NCBI GenBank assembly: GCA_910579285.1
Contig: CAJTTT010000003.1
Span: 1-64,000 of the forward strand
Origin: an uncultured Lachnospiraceae bacterium
Lineage (GTDB): Bacteria; Bacillota; Clostridia; Lachnospirales; Lachnospiraceae
DNA: 64,000 nucleotides
Reading direction: 5' to 3'
The notes beneath the pieces were generated by a model that made no database searches, was not told where the DNA came from, and saw only the letters and a program-made list of their open reading frames with translations. A program made the position numbers and the translations under genes. Within the stretch, counting starts at the first letter, position 1, and each line of letters starts with the position of its first letter. Below, in pieces: positions 43,122 to 50,643 of this stretch.

Positions 43122-44546
43122 TTACCGTGCTTCGCCTGCGTGGGGAATATCGGTATGTTCTGAAATTTCCCGGCTGATCGTACACAGGTCGTCCACGGAT
43201 AAGCCGTGAATGTCTGGATTGCCGGTGATGCGGGCAAACGTCTTCAGCTCCTCAGCGGAACATCTCAGATAATTTTCCACCCGTTTTGCGGCGGCGTCAA
43301 TATGCAGTCTTTCCCGCAGTTTTTCGTCCTGTGTCGCCACACCCACCGGGCACATGCCGCTGCCGCATATGCGATACTGCTGGCAGGCAGCAGCGACCAT
43401 AGCGGCGGATGCCACGGCGACAGCGTCCGCGCCCAGGGCGATCGCTTTGGCAAAATCGGAGGACACGCGCAGGCCCCCGGTGATGACCAGATCAATGTCC
43501 GTGCCAACGGCATCAAGGTATTTCCTTGCCCGGCAGAGGGCGTAGATGGTCGGCACACTGGTGGAGTCCCGGATGATGGCGGGGGAAGCCCCGGTTGCGC
43601 CGCCGCGGCCGTCTATGGTGATGAAATCGGGTTCGGCGTAGACACAAAATTCCAGATCTTTCTCGATCCGCCCGGCAGCGATCTTGATGCCGATGGGCCT
43701 TCCTTCGCTTCGGGTGCGCAGTTCTTCTACCAGTTTTTTCAAATCATCTGCACTGTCTATACCGGGGAATTTGGAAGGGCTGATGACGTCCTCCCCAAGC
43801 GGCTTGTTTCTGATTTTTGCAATTTCCGGGGTTACCTTACCGCCGGGAAGATGGCCTCCCATACCCGGTTTTGTACCCTGACCGATCTTGATTTCAATGG
43901 CGTCGGATGTTCTCAGATTTTCATCGGTAACGCTGTACTGGTTCGGGACATATTCAAATATGTATTTGCAGGCCGCGGCCTTTTCTTCCGGGAGAATGCC
44001 TCCTTCCCCGCTGCACATTGCCGTTTCCACGGCAGCGCTGCCTCTTGCCATCGCGATTTTTGTCTCCCGGGAAAGGGCGCCGAAGGACATATGGGAGATG
44101 TAGACCGGCATGGCAAGGGTCATCGGTTTTTTTGCGTGTTTGCCGATCACAGTCTGCAGAGATACCTCGTCATGTTCATTTAGGGGCATCGGGTTTAACT
44201 GTGCGCCAAGAATCAGGACATCGTCCCAGCCCGGCATTTTCATCTGCGTGCCCATAGCCTCTATTGCAGATTTCCCGGTGACAGCCATCTCGTGAATCTC
44301 TTTCATATAGCGGTAACTGCTGTCTGTTTTTCTGGTTTCCTTCGGATAACTTAAATCCAGGTCTCCGGCGTTTTTACAAGTTTCCCCATTTTCCGGCTCC
44401 GCGCAGGCGGCGGGTGTTTCGGATTCCAGCGCGTTGAATTTCTCCGGCGGCTGTTTGCAGATGGGACATTCCTTCAGCTCTGAAAAGGGCTTTCCTTCCT
44501 TTTCTTCATCGTATTCATACCCACAGATGCTGCATTTGTAGATCAT
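43122..44546 (-). CDS. Rubredoxin-glutamate synthase-like flavoprotein
   Basis: A 474-residue fusion. Residues 1-40 form a rubredoxin-like iron centre (KCSICGYEYDEE...CPICKQP). The rest is an FMN-binding domain like the synthase part of GltB: SHMSFGALSRETKIAMARGSA, IEIKIGQGTKPGMGGHLPG, DGRGGATGASPAI, VITGGLRVSSDFAKAIALGADAV, and a Cys cluster ICGSGMCPVGVATQD for an Fe-S centre. It lacks the glutaminase domain, as archaeal-type and stand-alone forms do. AAAGGAGG precedes the ATG at 44546. A PerR-like box overlaps its promoter, so a role in redox or oxidative-stress metabolism is possible. Confidence 0.88.
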   Translation of the reverse strand: MIYKCSICGYEYDEEKEGKPFSELKECPICKQPPEKFNALESETPAACAEPENGETCKNAGDLDLSYPKETRKTDSSYRYMKEIHEMAVTGKSAIEAMGTQMKMPGWDDVLILGAQLNPMPLNEHDEVSLQTVIGKHAKKPMTLAMPVYISHMSFGALSRETKIAMARGSAAVETAMCSGEGGILPEEKAAACKYIFEYVPNQYSVTDENLRTSDAIEIKIGQGTKPGMGGHLPGGKVTPEIAKIRNKPLGEDVISPSKFPGIDSADDLKKLVEELRTRSEGRPIGIKIAAGRIEKDLEFCVYAEPDFITIDGRGGATGASPAIIRDSTSVPTIYALCRARKYLDAVGTDIDLVITGGLRVSSDFAKAIALGADAVAVASAAMVAAACQQYRICGSGMCPVGVATQDEKLRERLHIDAAAKRVENYLRCSAEELKTFARITGNPDIHGLSVDDLCTISREISEHTDIPHAGEAR

Positions 44547-44600
44547 TGCAATTTCCTCCTTTGTAGTTTTTGTATTTTGACAGGGATAACATATCAAAAA

Positions 44601-44615
44601 TTAGAATTATTCTAA
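44601..44615. promoter_or_regulatory. PerR/Fur-like 7-1-7 box
   Basis: TTAGAAT-T-ATTCTAA, a perfect 15-base inverted repeat with the 7-1-7 geometry of PerR boxes (consensus TTATAATnATTATAA). It covers the expected start point of the flavoprotein gene. Confidence 0.6.
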
Positions 44616-44643
44616 TTATAATATAGATTTCGATGTTTGTCGA
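44615..44643 (-). promoter_or_regulatory. Promoter of the rubredoxin-flavoprotein gene
   Basis: On the minus strand TCGACA, 17 bases, TATAAT, about 70 bases before the start codon and touching the PerR-like box. Confidence 0.7.
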
Positions 44644-44669
44644 GGAAAGACTTGACGTGACAGAGAGGA

Positions 44670-44699
44670 AAAGGAATACCGGCACTATCGTGCCGGCAT
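44670..44699 (-). terminator. Terminator overlapping the DUF2461 stop codon
   Basis: ATGCCGGCAC / GTGCCGGTAT stem with a 4-base loop. In the minus direction CCTTTTCC follows. The stop codon of the gene lies in the loop. Confidence 0.65.
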
Positions 44700-45368
44700 T
44701 CTGAAATCCGCGAGCGCGCGGTTCAAATAATCATTGAAAGGTTTCATCGCCTCAAAAATCTCTACCATTTTCGGCAGGAATGTCCCGATATCCAGCAGAT
44801 CCTGGTCCTTGACAGGGTATTCGAGATACCAGCTCTTATATTTTAAGTATTCGGCCTGCGGATGATCCTTGTCATACCCGGCCGGCACCTTTTTGAGAGC
44901 TGTCCCCTGTACCGTAAAATATTTGGTAAAGGTGTCCGCATGAATGATCTGTTCCCATTCGTCTGGATATTTCACGATATAGTCCCGCACCATGACGGTG
45001 GCTTCCTTGAACATATCGGCAAACAGTCCGCCGCCCAGAAAGGATTCATCACCGGGCTTTATCATCAGATAATATCCAACCGGGACAGGGAGTTTTCCCA
45101 TCGCGCCGATGTGGGCGCGGAAGGCGGGATTGTACGGTGACTTGTCGTGACTGAACCGGGTATCCCGCACCAGCTTAAAGGTAAGATCCTTGGGCACATT
45201 CTGGAGGATACTGCTGTCTGTCTTTCCGATAGCCAGAATCAGTTCCTGCACCAGCTCTTCAAACTGCGTGTTTGCGTCTTTGTATTCTGTCTTATGCTGA
45301 TGATACCATTCCCGGTTGTTGTTTTCCTTTAATTCGGATAAGTATTTGAAGATCAGTTCTGTGTTCAT
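44685..45368 (-). CDS. DUF2461 family protein
   Basis: A 227-residue protein of the conserved DUF2461/TIGR02453 family: MNTELIFKYLSELKENNNREWYHQHK at the start, VRDTRFSHDKSPYNPAFRAHIG in the middle, GYYLMIKPGDESFLGGGLF, and a C-terminal helix. The function is unknown and no catalytic motif is established. The ATG at 45368 has GGGAGG five bases upstream; longer in-frame starts would overlap poor sequence. Downstream of the sigma-factor gene, with a gap of about 115 bases, and in the same direction. Confidence 0.85.
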   Translation of the reverse strand: MNTELIFKYLSELKENNNREWYHQHKTEYKDANTQFEELVQELILAIGKTDSSILQNVPKDLTFKLVRDTRFSHDKSPYNPAFRAHIGAMGKLPVPVGYYLMIKPGDESFLGGGLFADMFKEATVMVRDYIVKYPDEWEQIIHADTFTKYFTVQGTALKKVPAGYDKDHPQAEYLKYKSWYLEYPVKDQDLLDIGTFLPKMVEIFEAMKPFNDYLNRALADFRMPAR

Positions 45369-45485
45369 CATTTCCTCCCATTCCTTCCGGGCACAGATAA
45401 AATGCGAAAGGTGCTTTCTCACATAGCAATGTGAACTTTTATGCGTCTTCTGTGCCAGAACTTTTTTCATGTGCGTCATTTCATG

Positions 45486-46334
45486 TTACGCGTTTTTTAC
45501 GACTGATAGAGAAGTTGAGTTCAGAAAATCTCTCATAAACTGTCTGGTCTGTTCCGGGGTCGCATAGAGTCTGGCAAAGGAGAAATTCTGGGCCAGATCG
45601 TCGATCTCTTCCATAGCCTCCTTCACGTCGAGCATGGTCTGCCTTTCGATCTCATCCGCGGCAGCAAAGTCCTGATGGGCCGGATGAATCCTGTGGTTTT
45701 GAATGGCATAGTTGATTCGGTCTGCGCACCGGCATGTCCCGTTTCCGTATTCGCCGCAGTATTCGCTTAAGAAATCGGCCATCTTTTTGCGGACACGGGA
45801 GAGACGCTGGCGGTATGCTTCCGGCGATATTCCTAAAATTTCTCCGGCTATGCGGCTGTCTGTCTGAAACATGGTTCCAAGTACGAAAATGCAGCGGTTT
45901 TCCGCATCAAGACACTGCAGCATCACATTGGTGCAGGACAGTTTCAGTTCCTCTGCCAGAAGCGCTTTTTCCACATTCTGCGTCAGATCCGGCACGTCGT
46001 GGATGTTTCCGTTTTTGATATCCTCGCCGTAAAATTCAAAGCTCAGCGGATGTTTGGCAAACATATGCTTTTGGTAGTTTTTCAGATGGTTCACCGCAAT
46101 GCGGAACACCCACGTTGAAAAGGCGCTCTCCTTGTTGAAGGAGGACAAGTGTGTGATGACCTTTAACAAGATATCCTGCGCTGCGTCCTCCGCGTCGGGA
46201 AAGGTGCCGAGCATGCGCAGGGAAAGGTTAAAGACCAGATCCTGCACATTTAGGATAACAGCCTCCAGCGCTTCCCGGTCTCCGGCGGTCGCCTTGTCGA
46301 CCAAGGCAAATAATTCTTCTGTATTTTTGTCCAT
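45486..46334 (-). CDS. ECF-like sigma factor with C-terminal extension
   Basis: A 282-residue sigma-70 family protein. Region 2 is DLVFNLSLRMLGTFPDAEDAAQDILLKVITHLSSFNKESAFSTWVFRIAVNH, and region 4 is SRIAGEILGISPEAYRQRLSRVRKKM. An extra 100 residues follow, starting with a Cys motif (GTCRCADRI) and ending in helices, which is longer than typical ECF factors and may be a built-in regulatory part. AGGAGGTAA precedes the ATG. No anti-sigma gene is adjacent. It lies downstream of an XRE-type membrane regulator on the same strand. Confidence 0.85.
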   Translation of the reverse strand: MDKNTEELFALVDKATAGDREALEAVILNVQDLVFNLSLRMLGTFPDAEDAAQDILLKVITHLSSFNKESAFSTWVFRIAVNHLKNYQKHMFAKHPLSFEFYGEDIKNGNIHDVPDLTQNVEKALLAEELKLSCTNVMLQCLDAENRCIFVLGTMFQTDSRIAGEILGISPEAYRQRLSRVRKKMADFLSEYCGEYGNGTCRCADRINYAIQNHRIHPAHQDFAAADEIERQTMLDVKEAMEEIDDLAQNFSFARLYATPEQTRQFMRDFLNSTSLSVVKNA

Positions 46335-46395
46335 AAAAGTTACCTCCTATATAATTAGACAACGATGCGTGACTTTTGTGACATAAAAATTTAAA

Positions 46396-47226
46396 TTATT
46401 TCCGGCACTGCAGCAATCCTTTTTTCTTTGCGTAATCACACATAAAACAGGAAAACGCAAGGATCAGCAGAACAAAGACAGCCAGCATATCCCACACATC
46501 GAACAAAGGCTCGGAAATCATTTTTGCAAGAATGGCATTTATGATAAACACGAGCGGAACGGCTGACAAAAAAATGATTCCAAGGGCGGTCAGTTTTCTG
46601 GAGTTTCCCATGCGCATACAAATGACAGCAACGATCCACACAAACAGAATGGAAACGAAAGCAACCACCGCGCCGATAGAAAAGACGGCCGGCGCCTTGG
46701 TGAGACGGCTTAACACAAACAGATAGGGGATGGTGAAGGCGCTCAATGAAACGAGACTTGTAAGGATGCCGCGTTTCCCAAAAATAATAACAGGGAACGA
46801 TACCGCCCACGCATAGATGATGGAACTGACTGGAATCAGAGACCATGTCAGGGCGCCGGATATGGCAATGTTGCAGACCAGACAGACCATCATGCCGATC
46901 AAAAGAGCCATAGAATAGAGGATGGCAATGATCCCGTTTCTGGTCAGATTATTTTCGTCCTTTCTTTTCAGTGCAATCAGATTCTCGTCCGCCGTTTTTT
47001 CATAGTTTTCCATTGTAATGACCTCCCCGCTTAACAGTTCATTTACCGTGATCCCCAGTATTTCGCAAAGTTCTAACATGATTGATGAGTCGGGCATACT
47101 TTTTCCTGTCTCCCATTTGGAGACGGCCCGGTCTGTAATTCTCAGTTTTTCGGCGAGCTGCATCTGCGTCAGTTTTTTCTCCTTGCGGCATTGGGCGATG
47201 AAGCTCCCGATCTTTGTCTGATCCAT
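46396..47226 (-). CDS. XRE-family regulator with membrane domain
   Basis: A 276-residue protein. The N-terminal helix-turn-helix (IGSFIAQCRKEKKLTQMQLAEKLRITDRAVSKWETGKSMPDSSIMLELCEILGITVNELLSGE) is typical of Cro/CI-type regulators. A linker leads to about six membrane helices (100-265). Such membrane-tethered XRE proteins are common in Clostridia and may sense envelope or solute changes. AGGAGG lies upstream of the ATG. It may be transcribed with the sigma-factor gene 61 bases downstream. Confidence 0.85.
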   Translation of the reverse strand: MDQTKIGSFIAQCRKEKKLTQMQLAEKLRITDRAVSKWETGKSMPDSSIMLELCEILGITVNELLSGEVITMENYEKTADENLIALKRKDENNLTRNGIIAILYSMALLIGMMVCLVCNIAISGALTWSLIPVSSIIYAWAVSFPVIIFGKRGILTSLVSLSAFTIPYLFVLSRLTKAPAVFSIGAVVAFVSILFVWIVAVICMRMGNSRKLTALGIIFLSAVPLVFIINAILAKMISEPLFDVWDMLAVFVLLILAFSCFMCDYAKKKGLLQCRK

Positions 47227-47493
47227 GCTGGTTCCTCCTTGTGCTTTGTTATGTCTGCATCATACACCGAAAGGCATTCTTTGTACACAAACCGTTGGTT
47301 GAGTCGGGGAGAATGTGCTGTCATGCGGCATATTTATCACATCCTATGGTCTGATGGGATATCGGGTTCTCGGTACTTGACATATTAGCACAAGGCTGTG
47401 AAATTTTCCATCCGTGACGAAAAAAGGGTTATTGATGACGAAAAGACTTTAGAAATCAGATGAGTACACCGAAATAAACAACAACAGAGGAAA

Positions 47494-48147
47494 ATGAAAC
47501 GCGTTGATATTTTGACAGAAAGGCAGGCGGCGTTTATGAATATTTCATGGGATCAGACCAGCAGTATTTTGCGGAGGATGAATACCGCAGGCATGTTGAA
47601 GAGTACACAGGACAGGCTGGAGCGTCAGGAACAGACGCAGAAGCAGGTGGATTTTTTCGAGAAGCAGAAGGAGAATCTGAAAAATGTTTCCTGTGAAAGT
47701 GTGGAGGAGATCGCGGAAAAGCTGAAAATGTTCCAATCCTACGAAGACCAGATTTCATCGATAAAGGCGGCTTACAACCAGGAGCAGATGTTCCATATTC
47801 TGGATGAATCCACAGAACGCGGAGAGAAGAACGCAGAGGCGGCTGAAAAACTGGAGCCCAAAACCCCGGAGGAGCGTCTGGAAGAGATGGCCGAGGAAGC
47901 GCTTGGCATCGAGGATGGCGGCGAACTCGAGGAGGCTATGGAAGAACTCGAGGAAGTTGTAGAAGAACTGACCGAGGAACTGGTGGAGGAGACGACTGAG
48001 GAGCTTACGGAAGCGCTGCCCGAGAATGCGGAGCTTTCCGCAAAAGAGGTTGCGGAGGCAGCTGCCGCGGCAGAGGCGGCGGAAAAGGAAGCGGCCAATG
48101 CGGCGGGAATACCCGAGGGGTATATGCCGTTTGATGTGAGACTGTAG
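47494..48147 (+). CDS. Acidic coiled-coil protein of unknown function
   Basis: A 217-residue protein without Cys. The N-terminal third (MKRVDILTERQAAFMNISWDQTSSILRRMNTAGM) may fold with DNA or protein partners. A coiled coil follows (about 35-95), then a very acidic region with Glu-rich repeats (ELEEAMEELEEVVEELTEELVEE), an Ala/Glu stretch, and a short end IPEGYMPFDVRL. GAGG lies close before the ATG. There is no membrane segment or signal. It is a single gene closed by a strong terminator. Not recognised. Confidence 0.6.
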   Translation: MKRVDILTERQAAFMNISWDQTSSILRRMNTAGMLKSTQDRLERQEQTQKQVDFFEKQKENLKNVSCESVEEIAEKLKMFQSYEDQISSIKAAYNQEQMFHILDESTERGEKNAEAAEKLEPKTPEERLEEMAEEALGIEDGGELEEAMEELEEVVEELTEELVEETTEELTEALPENAELSAKEVAEAAAAAEAAEKEAANAAGIPEGYMPFDVRL

Positions 48148-48153
48148 ACAAAA

Positions 48154-48191
48154 AAGGGAATGTCTGGCGCTGCGGCGCGGACATTCCTTTC
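48154..48191 (+). terminator. Rho-independent terminator
   Basis: GGAATGTC-GCGC / GCGC-GACATTCC stem followed by TTTCTTG, with A residues before it, so it may act in both directions. Confidence 0.8.
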
Positions 48192-48251
48192 TTGTCTGAT
48201 CATATTTTGTGACGAAATAGGGGAAAAAGATATGGGAAGATGCATTGCGTT

Positions 48252-49778
48252 TTATAACGGCACAACTTTCGTTGCTATCTTCTCACGGAACCGCACGTCA
48301 TGCTCCACAAAGAGCAGTGTCGGCTCATATTCCAAAAGCAGTTTCTCAATCTGCATCCGAGAGAAGACGTCGATATAGTTAAGTGGTTCATCCCAGATGT
48401 AGAGGTGCGCGGGAGTCAGCAGGCTTGCCGCCAACAGCACCTTCTTTTTCTGCCCTTCCGAGTAATCCTCCATATTTTTTGCAAACTGTGTCCGCTCAAA
48501 GTCAAGCTGTCTTAAAACAGCGCAGAACAGGCTTTGATCCAGATTCCGTTTTTTACAGAAATCGGCAATGCTGCCCGCCAGGCCGGAAGTGTCCTGGTTG
48601 ACGTAGGAAATCACAAGTCCCGAGGCAGTTTCACAGACGCCTTCCTCTGTGAATGCCATACCAAAATTCTGAAACCCGGCTCTTTGCAGAATCACCTTGA
48701 TAAGAGTGGATTTCCCGCATCCGTTTTCCCCGTGCAGGACAACTCTGTCCCCGCGCTGGATCTCAAAGGTGATCCCGGAAAAGACAGGCGATTTGGCATC
48801 CGCATATTGCAGACCGTAGTCCCGGATCTGCACAAGTCTTTCCTTGTGGTGGAAGAGAGGCACAAGCCTTAAATCTACCGTTTTTTCCAGATCCTGCAAA
48901 AGCCCTTCCTTCTCCTCAATTTCCCGGTCAATCCGCTGCTTCATCTGGGTCACCCGGCTCTGCATTTTTTTAGTCTTCGCGCCGATATAAGCCCTTGTGC
49001 CCATACTGCGGTCATGTTCTTTGATGGGGTCATAACCGATCTTGGTGGCCTCGTTTTTGTCAGCCCAGTTTGAGGCCCGTCTGGCGGCCTGTCTCAGTGT
49101 TCTGATTTCTCTCAGATGCTTTTCGTTTTCCGAAAGGACAAACTGGTCCCTGCGCTGTTTGTTTTCCCACCAGATGCTGAAATTGCCGCTTTGCACCTCA
49201 ATGCTCTGCCTGTTTAAGACAAGGACGTGATCGATGCAGGCGTCCAGCAGATCCCGGTCATGGGATACCAGGATAAAGCTTTTCTTGGCGGCGAGATAAT
49301 TTTTCACGATTTCTCTGGCTTCCTGATCCAGATGGTTTGTCGGTTCGTCGATCAGCAGGAAATCATTTTCGCCTGAGAACAAAACGGCCAGCAGGATTTT
49401 TGTCTGTTCCCCGAAACTTAAGGTTTCAAAAGAGCGGTAGAGGATTTCTGCGTCCTCGTTAAGCTGCGCCAGCTCACAGATCACCCGCCACTCTTCACAT
49501 CCTGGTTTCAACTCGTCCAGAAAGGCGGATGCGGGCAGTTTTCGCTGTGTCTCTGTGATAAGATAAGGAAAATAATCAAAAGCCGCGGATGCGCTTATGG
49601 AGCCCTGATAAGTATATTCTCCCGTCAGCAGGCGCAGGAAGGTGGTTTTTCCTTTTCCATTCCGTCCGATAAAGCCTAATTTCCAGTCAGTATCAATCGA
49701 AAAAGAGACATTTTCGAAGATATTGTCAAAGCTCCCTTCATAGCAGAACGTCAGATTTGTTACATTTATTTGTGACAT
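48252..49778 (-). CDS. ABC-F ATPase, Lsa-like ribosome protection type
   Basis: A 508-residue protein with two ATPase domains and no membrane segment. The first has GRNGKGKTTFLRLL, LSFGEQTKILLA and LLIDEPTNHLD. The second has GENGCGKSTLIK, YSEGQKKKVLLA and IWDEPLNYID. The linker between them (about 190-300) is the helical arm that reaches the ribosome. The N-terminus (INVTNLTFCYEGSFDNIFENVSFSIDTDWKLGFIGRNGKGKTT) resembles Lsa-type proteins, which confer resistance to lincosamides, streptogramin A and pleuromutilins. Resistance here is untested. The leader carries a terminator hairpin directly before the ribosome site, suggesting drug-induced attenuation. Confidence 0.88.
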   Translation of the reverse strand: MSQINVTNLTFCYEGSFDNIFENVSFSIDTDWKLGFIGRNGKGKTTFLRLLTGEYTYQGSISASAAFDYFPYLITETQRKLPASAFLDELKPGCEEWRVICELAQLNEDAEILYRSFETLSFGEQTKILLAVLFSGENDFLLIDEPTNHLDQEAREIVKNYLAAKKSFILVSHDRDLLDACIDHVLVLNRQSIEVQSGNFSIWWENKQRRDQFVLSENEKHLREIRTLRQAARRASNWADKNEATKIGYDPIKEHDRSMGTRAYIGAKTKKMQSRVTQMKQRIDREIEEKEGLLQDLEKTVDLRLVPLFHHKERLVQIRDYGLQYADAKSPVFSGITFEIQRGDRVVLHGENGCGKSTLIKVILQRAGFQNFGMAFTEEGVCETASGLVISYVNQDTSGLAGSIADFCKKRNLDQSLFCAVLRQLDFERTQFAKNMEDYSEGQKKKVLLAASLLTPAHLYIWDEPLNYIDVFSRMQIEKLLLEYEPTLLFVEHDVRFREKIATKVVPL

Positions 49779-49795
49779 ACACATCTCTCCCTTCT

Positions 49796-49843
49796 AAAAA
49801 CCGCCATAAGCAAGAGGCGGTTCAGAGAACGCCAGGCATTCTC
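49796..49843 (-). promoter_or_regulatory. Attenuator in the ABC-F leader
   Basis: On the minus strand a first hairpin (AGAGAATGCC...GGCGTTCTCT) is followed by a terminator (AACCGCC, 10-base loop, GGCGGTTTTT) ending about 18 bases before the start codon. The order short reading frame, hairpin, terminator, gene is that of ribosome-mediated attenuation found upstream of many ABC-F and erm genes. Confidence 0.7.
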
Positions 49844-49873
49844 TCAAAAAGTTTTACGCTGCGGAGTATGCAT
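49844..49873 (-). CDS. Candidate 9-residue leader peptide
   Basis: The frame MHTPQRKTF followed by TGA ends exactly where the first hairpin of the attenuator begins. A stalled ribosome here would block that hairpin. The ribosome site is weak, so the peptide is only a candidate. Confidence 0.4.
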   Translation of the reverse strand: MHTPQRKTF

Positions 49874-49967
49874 GAAAAAGTGTCCGTCGCCGGAAAAGTC
49901 ACATGATATGCTCAGTTACCTCACAGGGAGTGCCGTGCGGAAAAACGCACCACAAAAGAATGCACAC

Positions 49968-50099
49968 AAAAAGAGAGGTTATGAGAACATAATCCACTTT
50001 TGGCGACATGAAAATGATATGGGAACAGACTCCCATACATCAAAACATTCATGCAATCAAAAGTAGATTATTTCTTCATCCTTTCACCTCTCTCTTCAA
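49968..50099. repeat. Large imperfect inverted repeat upstream of the ABC-F and cupin genes
   Basis: Nested arms surround a centre near 50030: AAGAGAGGT...ACCTCTCTCTT (outer), TAATCCACTTTTGG...CAAAAGTAGATTA (middle), TATGGGA...TCCCATA (inner). Apart from this structure, 49874-50200 shows no convincing gene. It could be a structured leader or antisense RNA, or a MITE-like insert. Confidence 0.6.
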
Positions 50100-50200
50100 A
50101 GATAAAGCCATTCTAACACTGCAGTATCTTTTTGTCAAACAGGAAATTTTGGACATAGGACTGCCACACATTCAGACACGGCATCTTATGTGCTTTTCGC

Positions 50201-50229
50201 TTGCGTTTCAGTAAGGGGGATAGTATAGT
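50201..50229 (+). promoter_or_regulatory. Promoter for the cupin operon
   Basis: TTGCGT, 17 bases, TATAGT, 37 bases before the cupin start codon. Confidence 0.55.
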
Positions 50230-50266
50230 TAAAGGAAGAGAAAACTGGCAGGAGGGTACTGGATTT

Positions 50267-50605
50267 ATGATTTTAAATTTTGACGCAATTGAGGAACAGG
50301 TTATCCCCAATTTTAAGGGCGGAGAGAAGCAGTTTAAGACACGTTTGTACGCGGATGAGGCGTGCAAAATCATGCGGGCATCCTTAGAACCGGGGGCAAG
50401 TATCGGCCTGCATACCCACGAGACGGACAGCGAGATTGTTTTTATGTTGAAGGGTACGGGAGTTGTTCTCAGCGACGGAGAAAGAGAAATTCTGCCGGCG
50501 GGGAGCTGCCATTACTGCCCGAACGGGCACAGCCACAGCCTGCGCAATGAGAGCAGTGAGGTGATCGAATTTTTCGCGGTGGTGCCGGGAACGGTGATGG
50601 GGTAA
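50267..50605 (+). CDS. Cupin-domain protein
   Basis: A 112-residue single-domain cupin. The metal-binding motifs are GLHTHETDSEIVFMLKGTG (motif 1, two His and Glu) and YCPNGHSHSLRNES (motif 2, His). This suggests a small metal-binding sensor, isomerase or sugar-binding protein. The ATG at 50267 follows GGAGGG. It starts the group cupin, aminopeptidase, mntP, all in one direction with short gaps. Confidence 0.85.
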   Translation: MILNFDAIEEQVIPNFKGGEKQFKTRLYADEACKIMRASLEPGASIGLHTHETDSEIVFMLKGTGVVLSDGEREILPAGSCHYCPNGHSHSLRNESSEVIEFFAVVPGTVMG

Positions 50606-50643
50606 AAATGATGCGCAGTACAGAGCGCAGAAATGAGGTGGGT

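Noticed and set aside
43206..44183. 325-codon open frame opposite the rubredoxin-flavoprotein gene
   Set aside because: Shadow of a GC-biased coding strand; no ribosome site and no recognisable protein features.
49872..50214. Short plus-strand frames in the gap before the cupin gene
   Set aside because: No ribosome sites; they run through the large inverted repeat.
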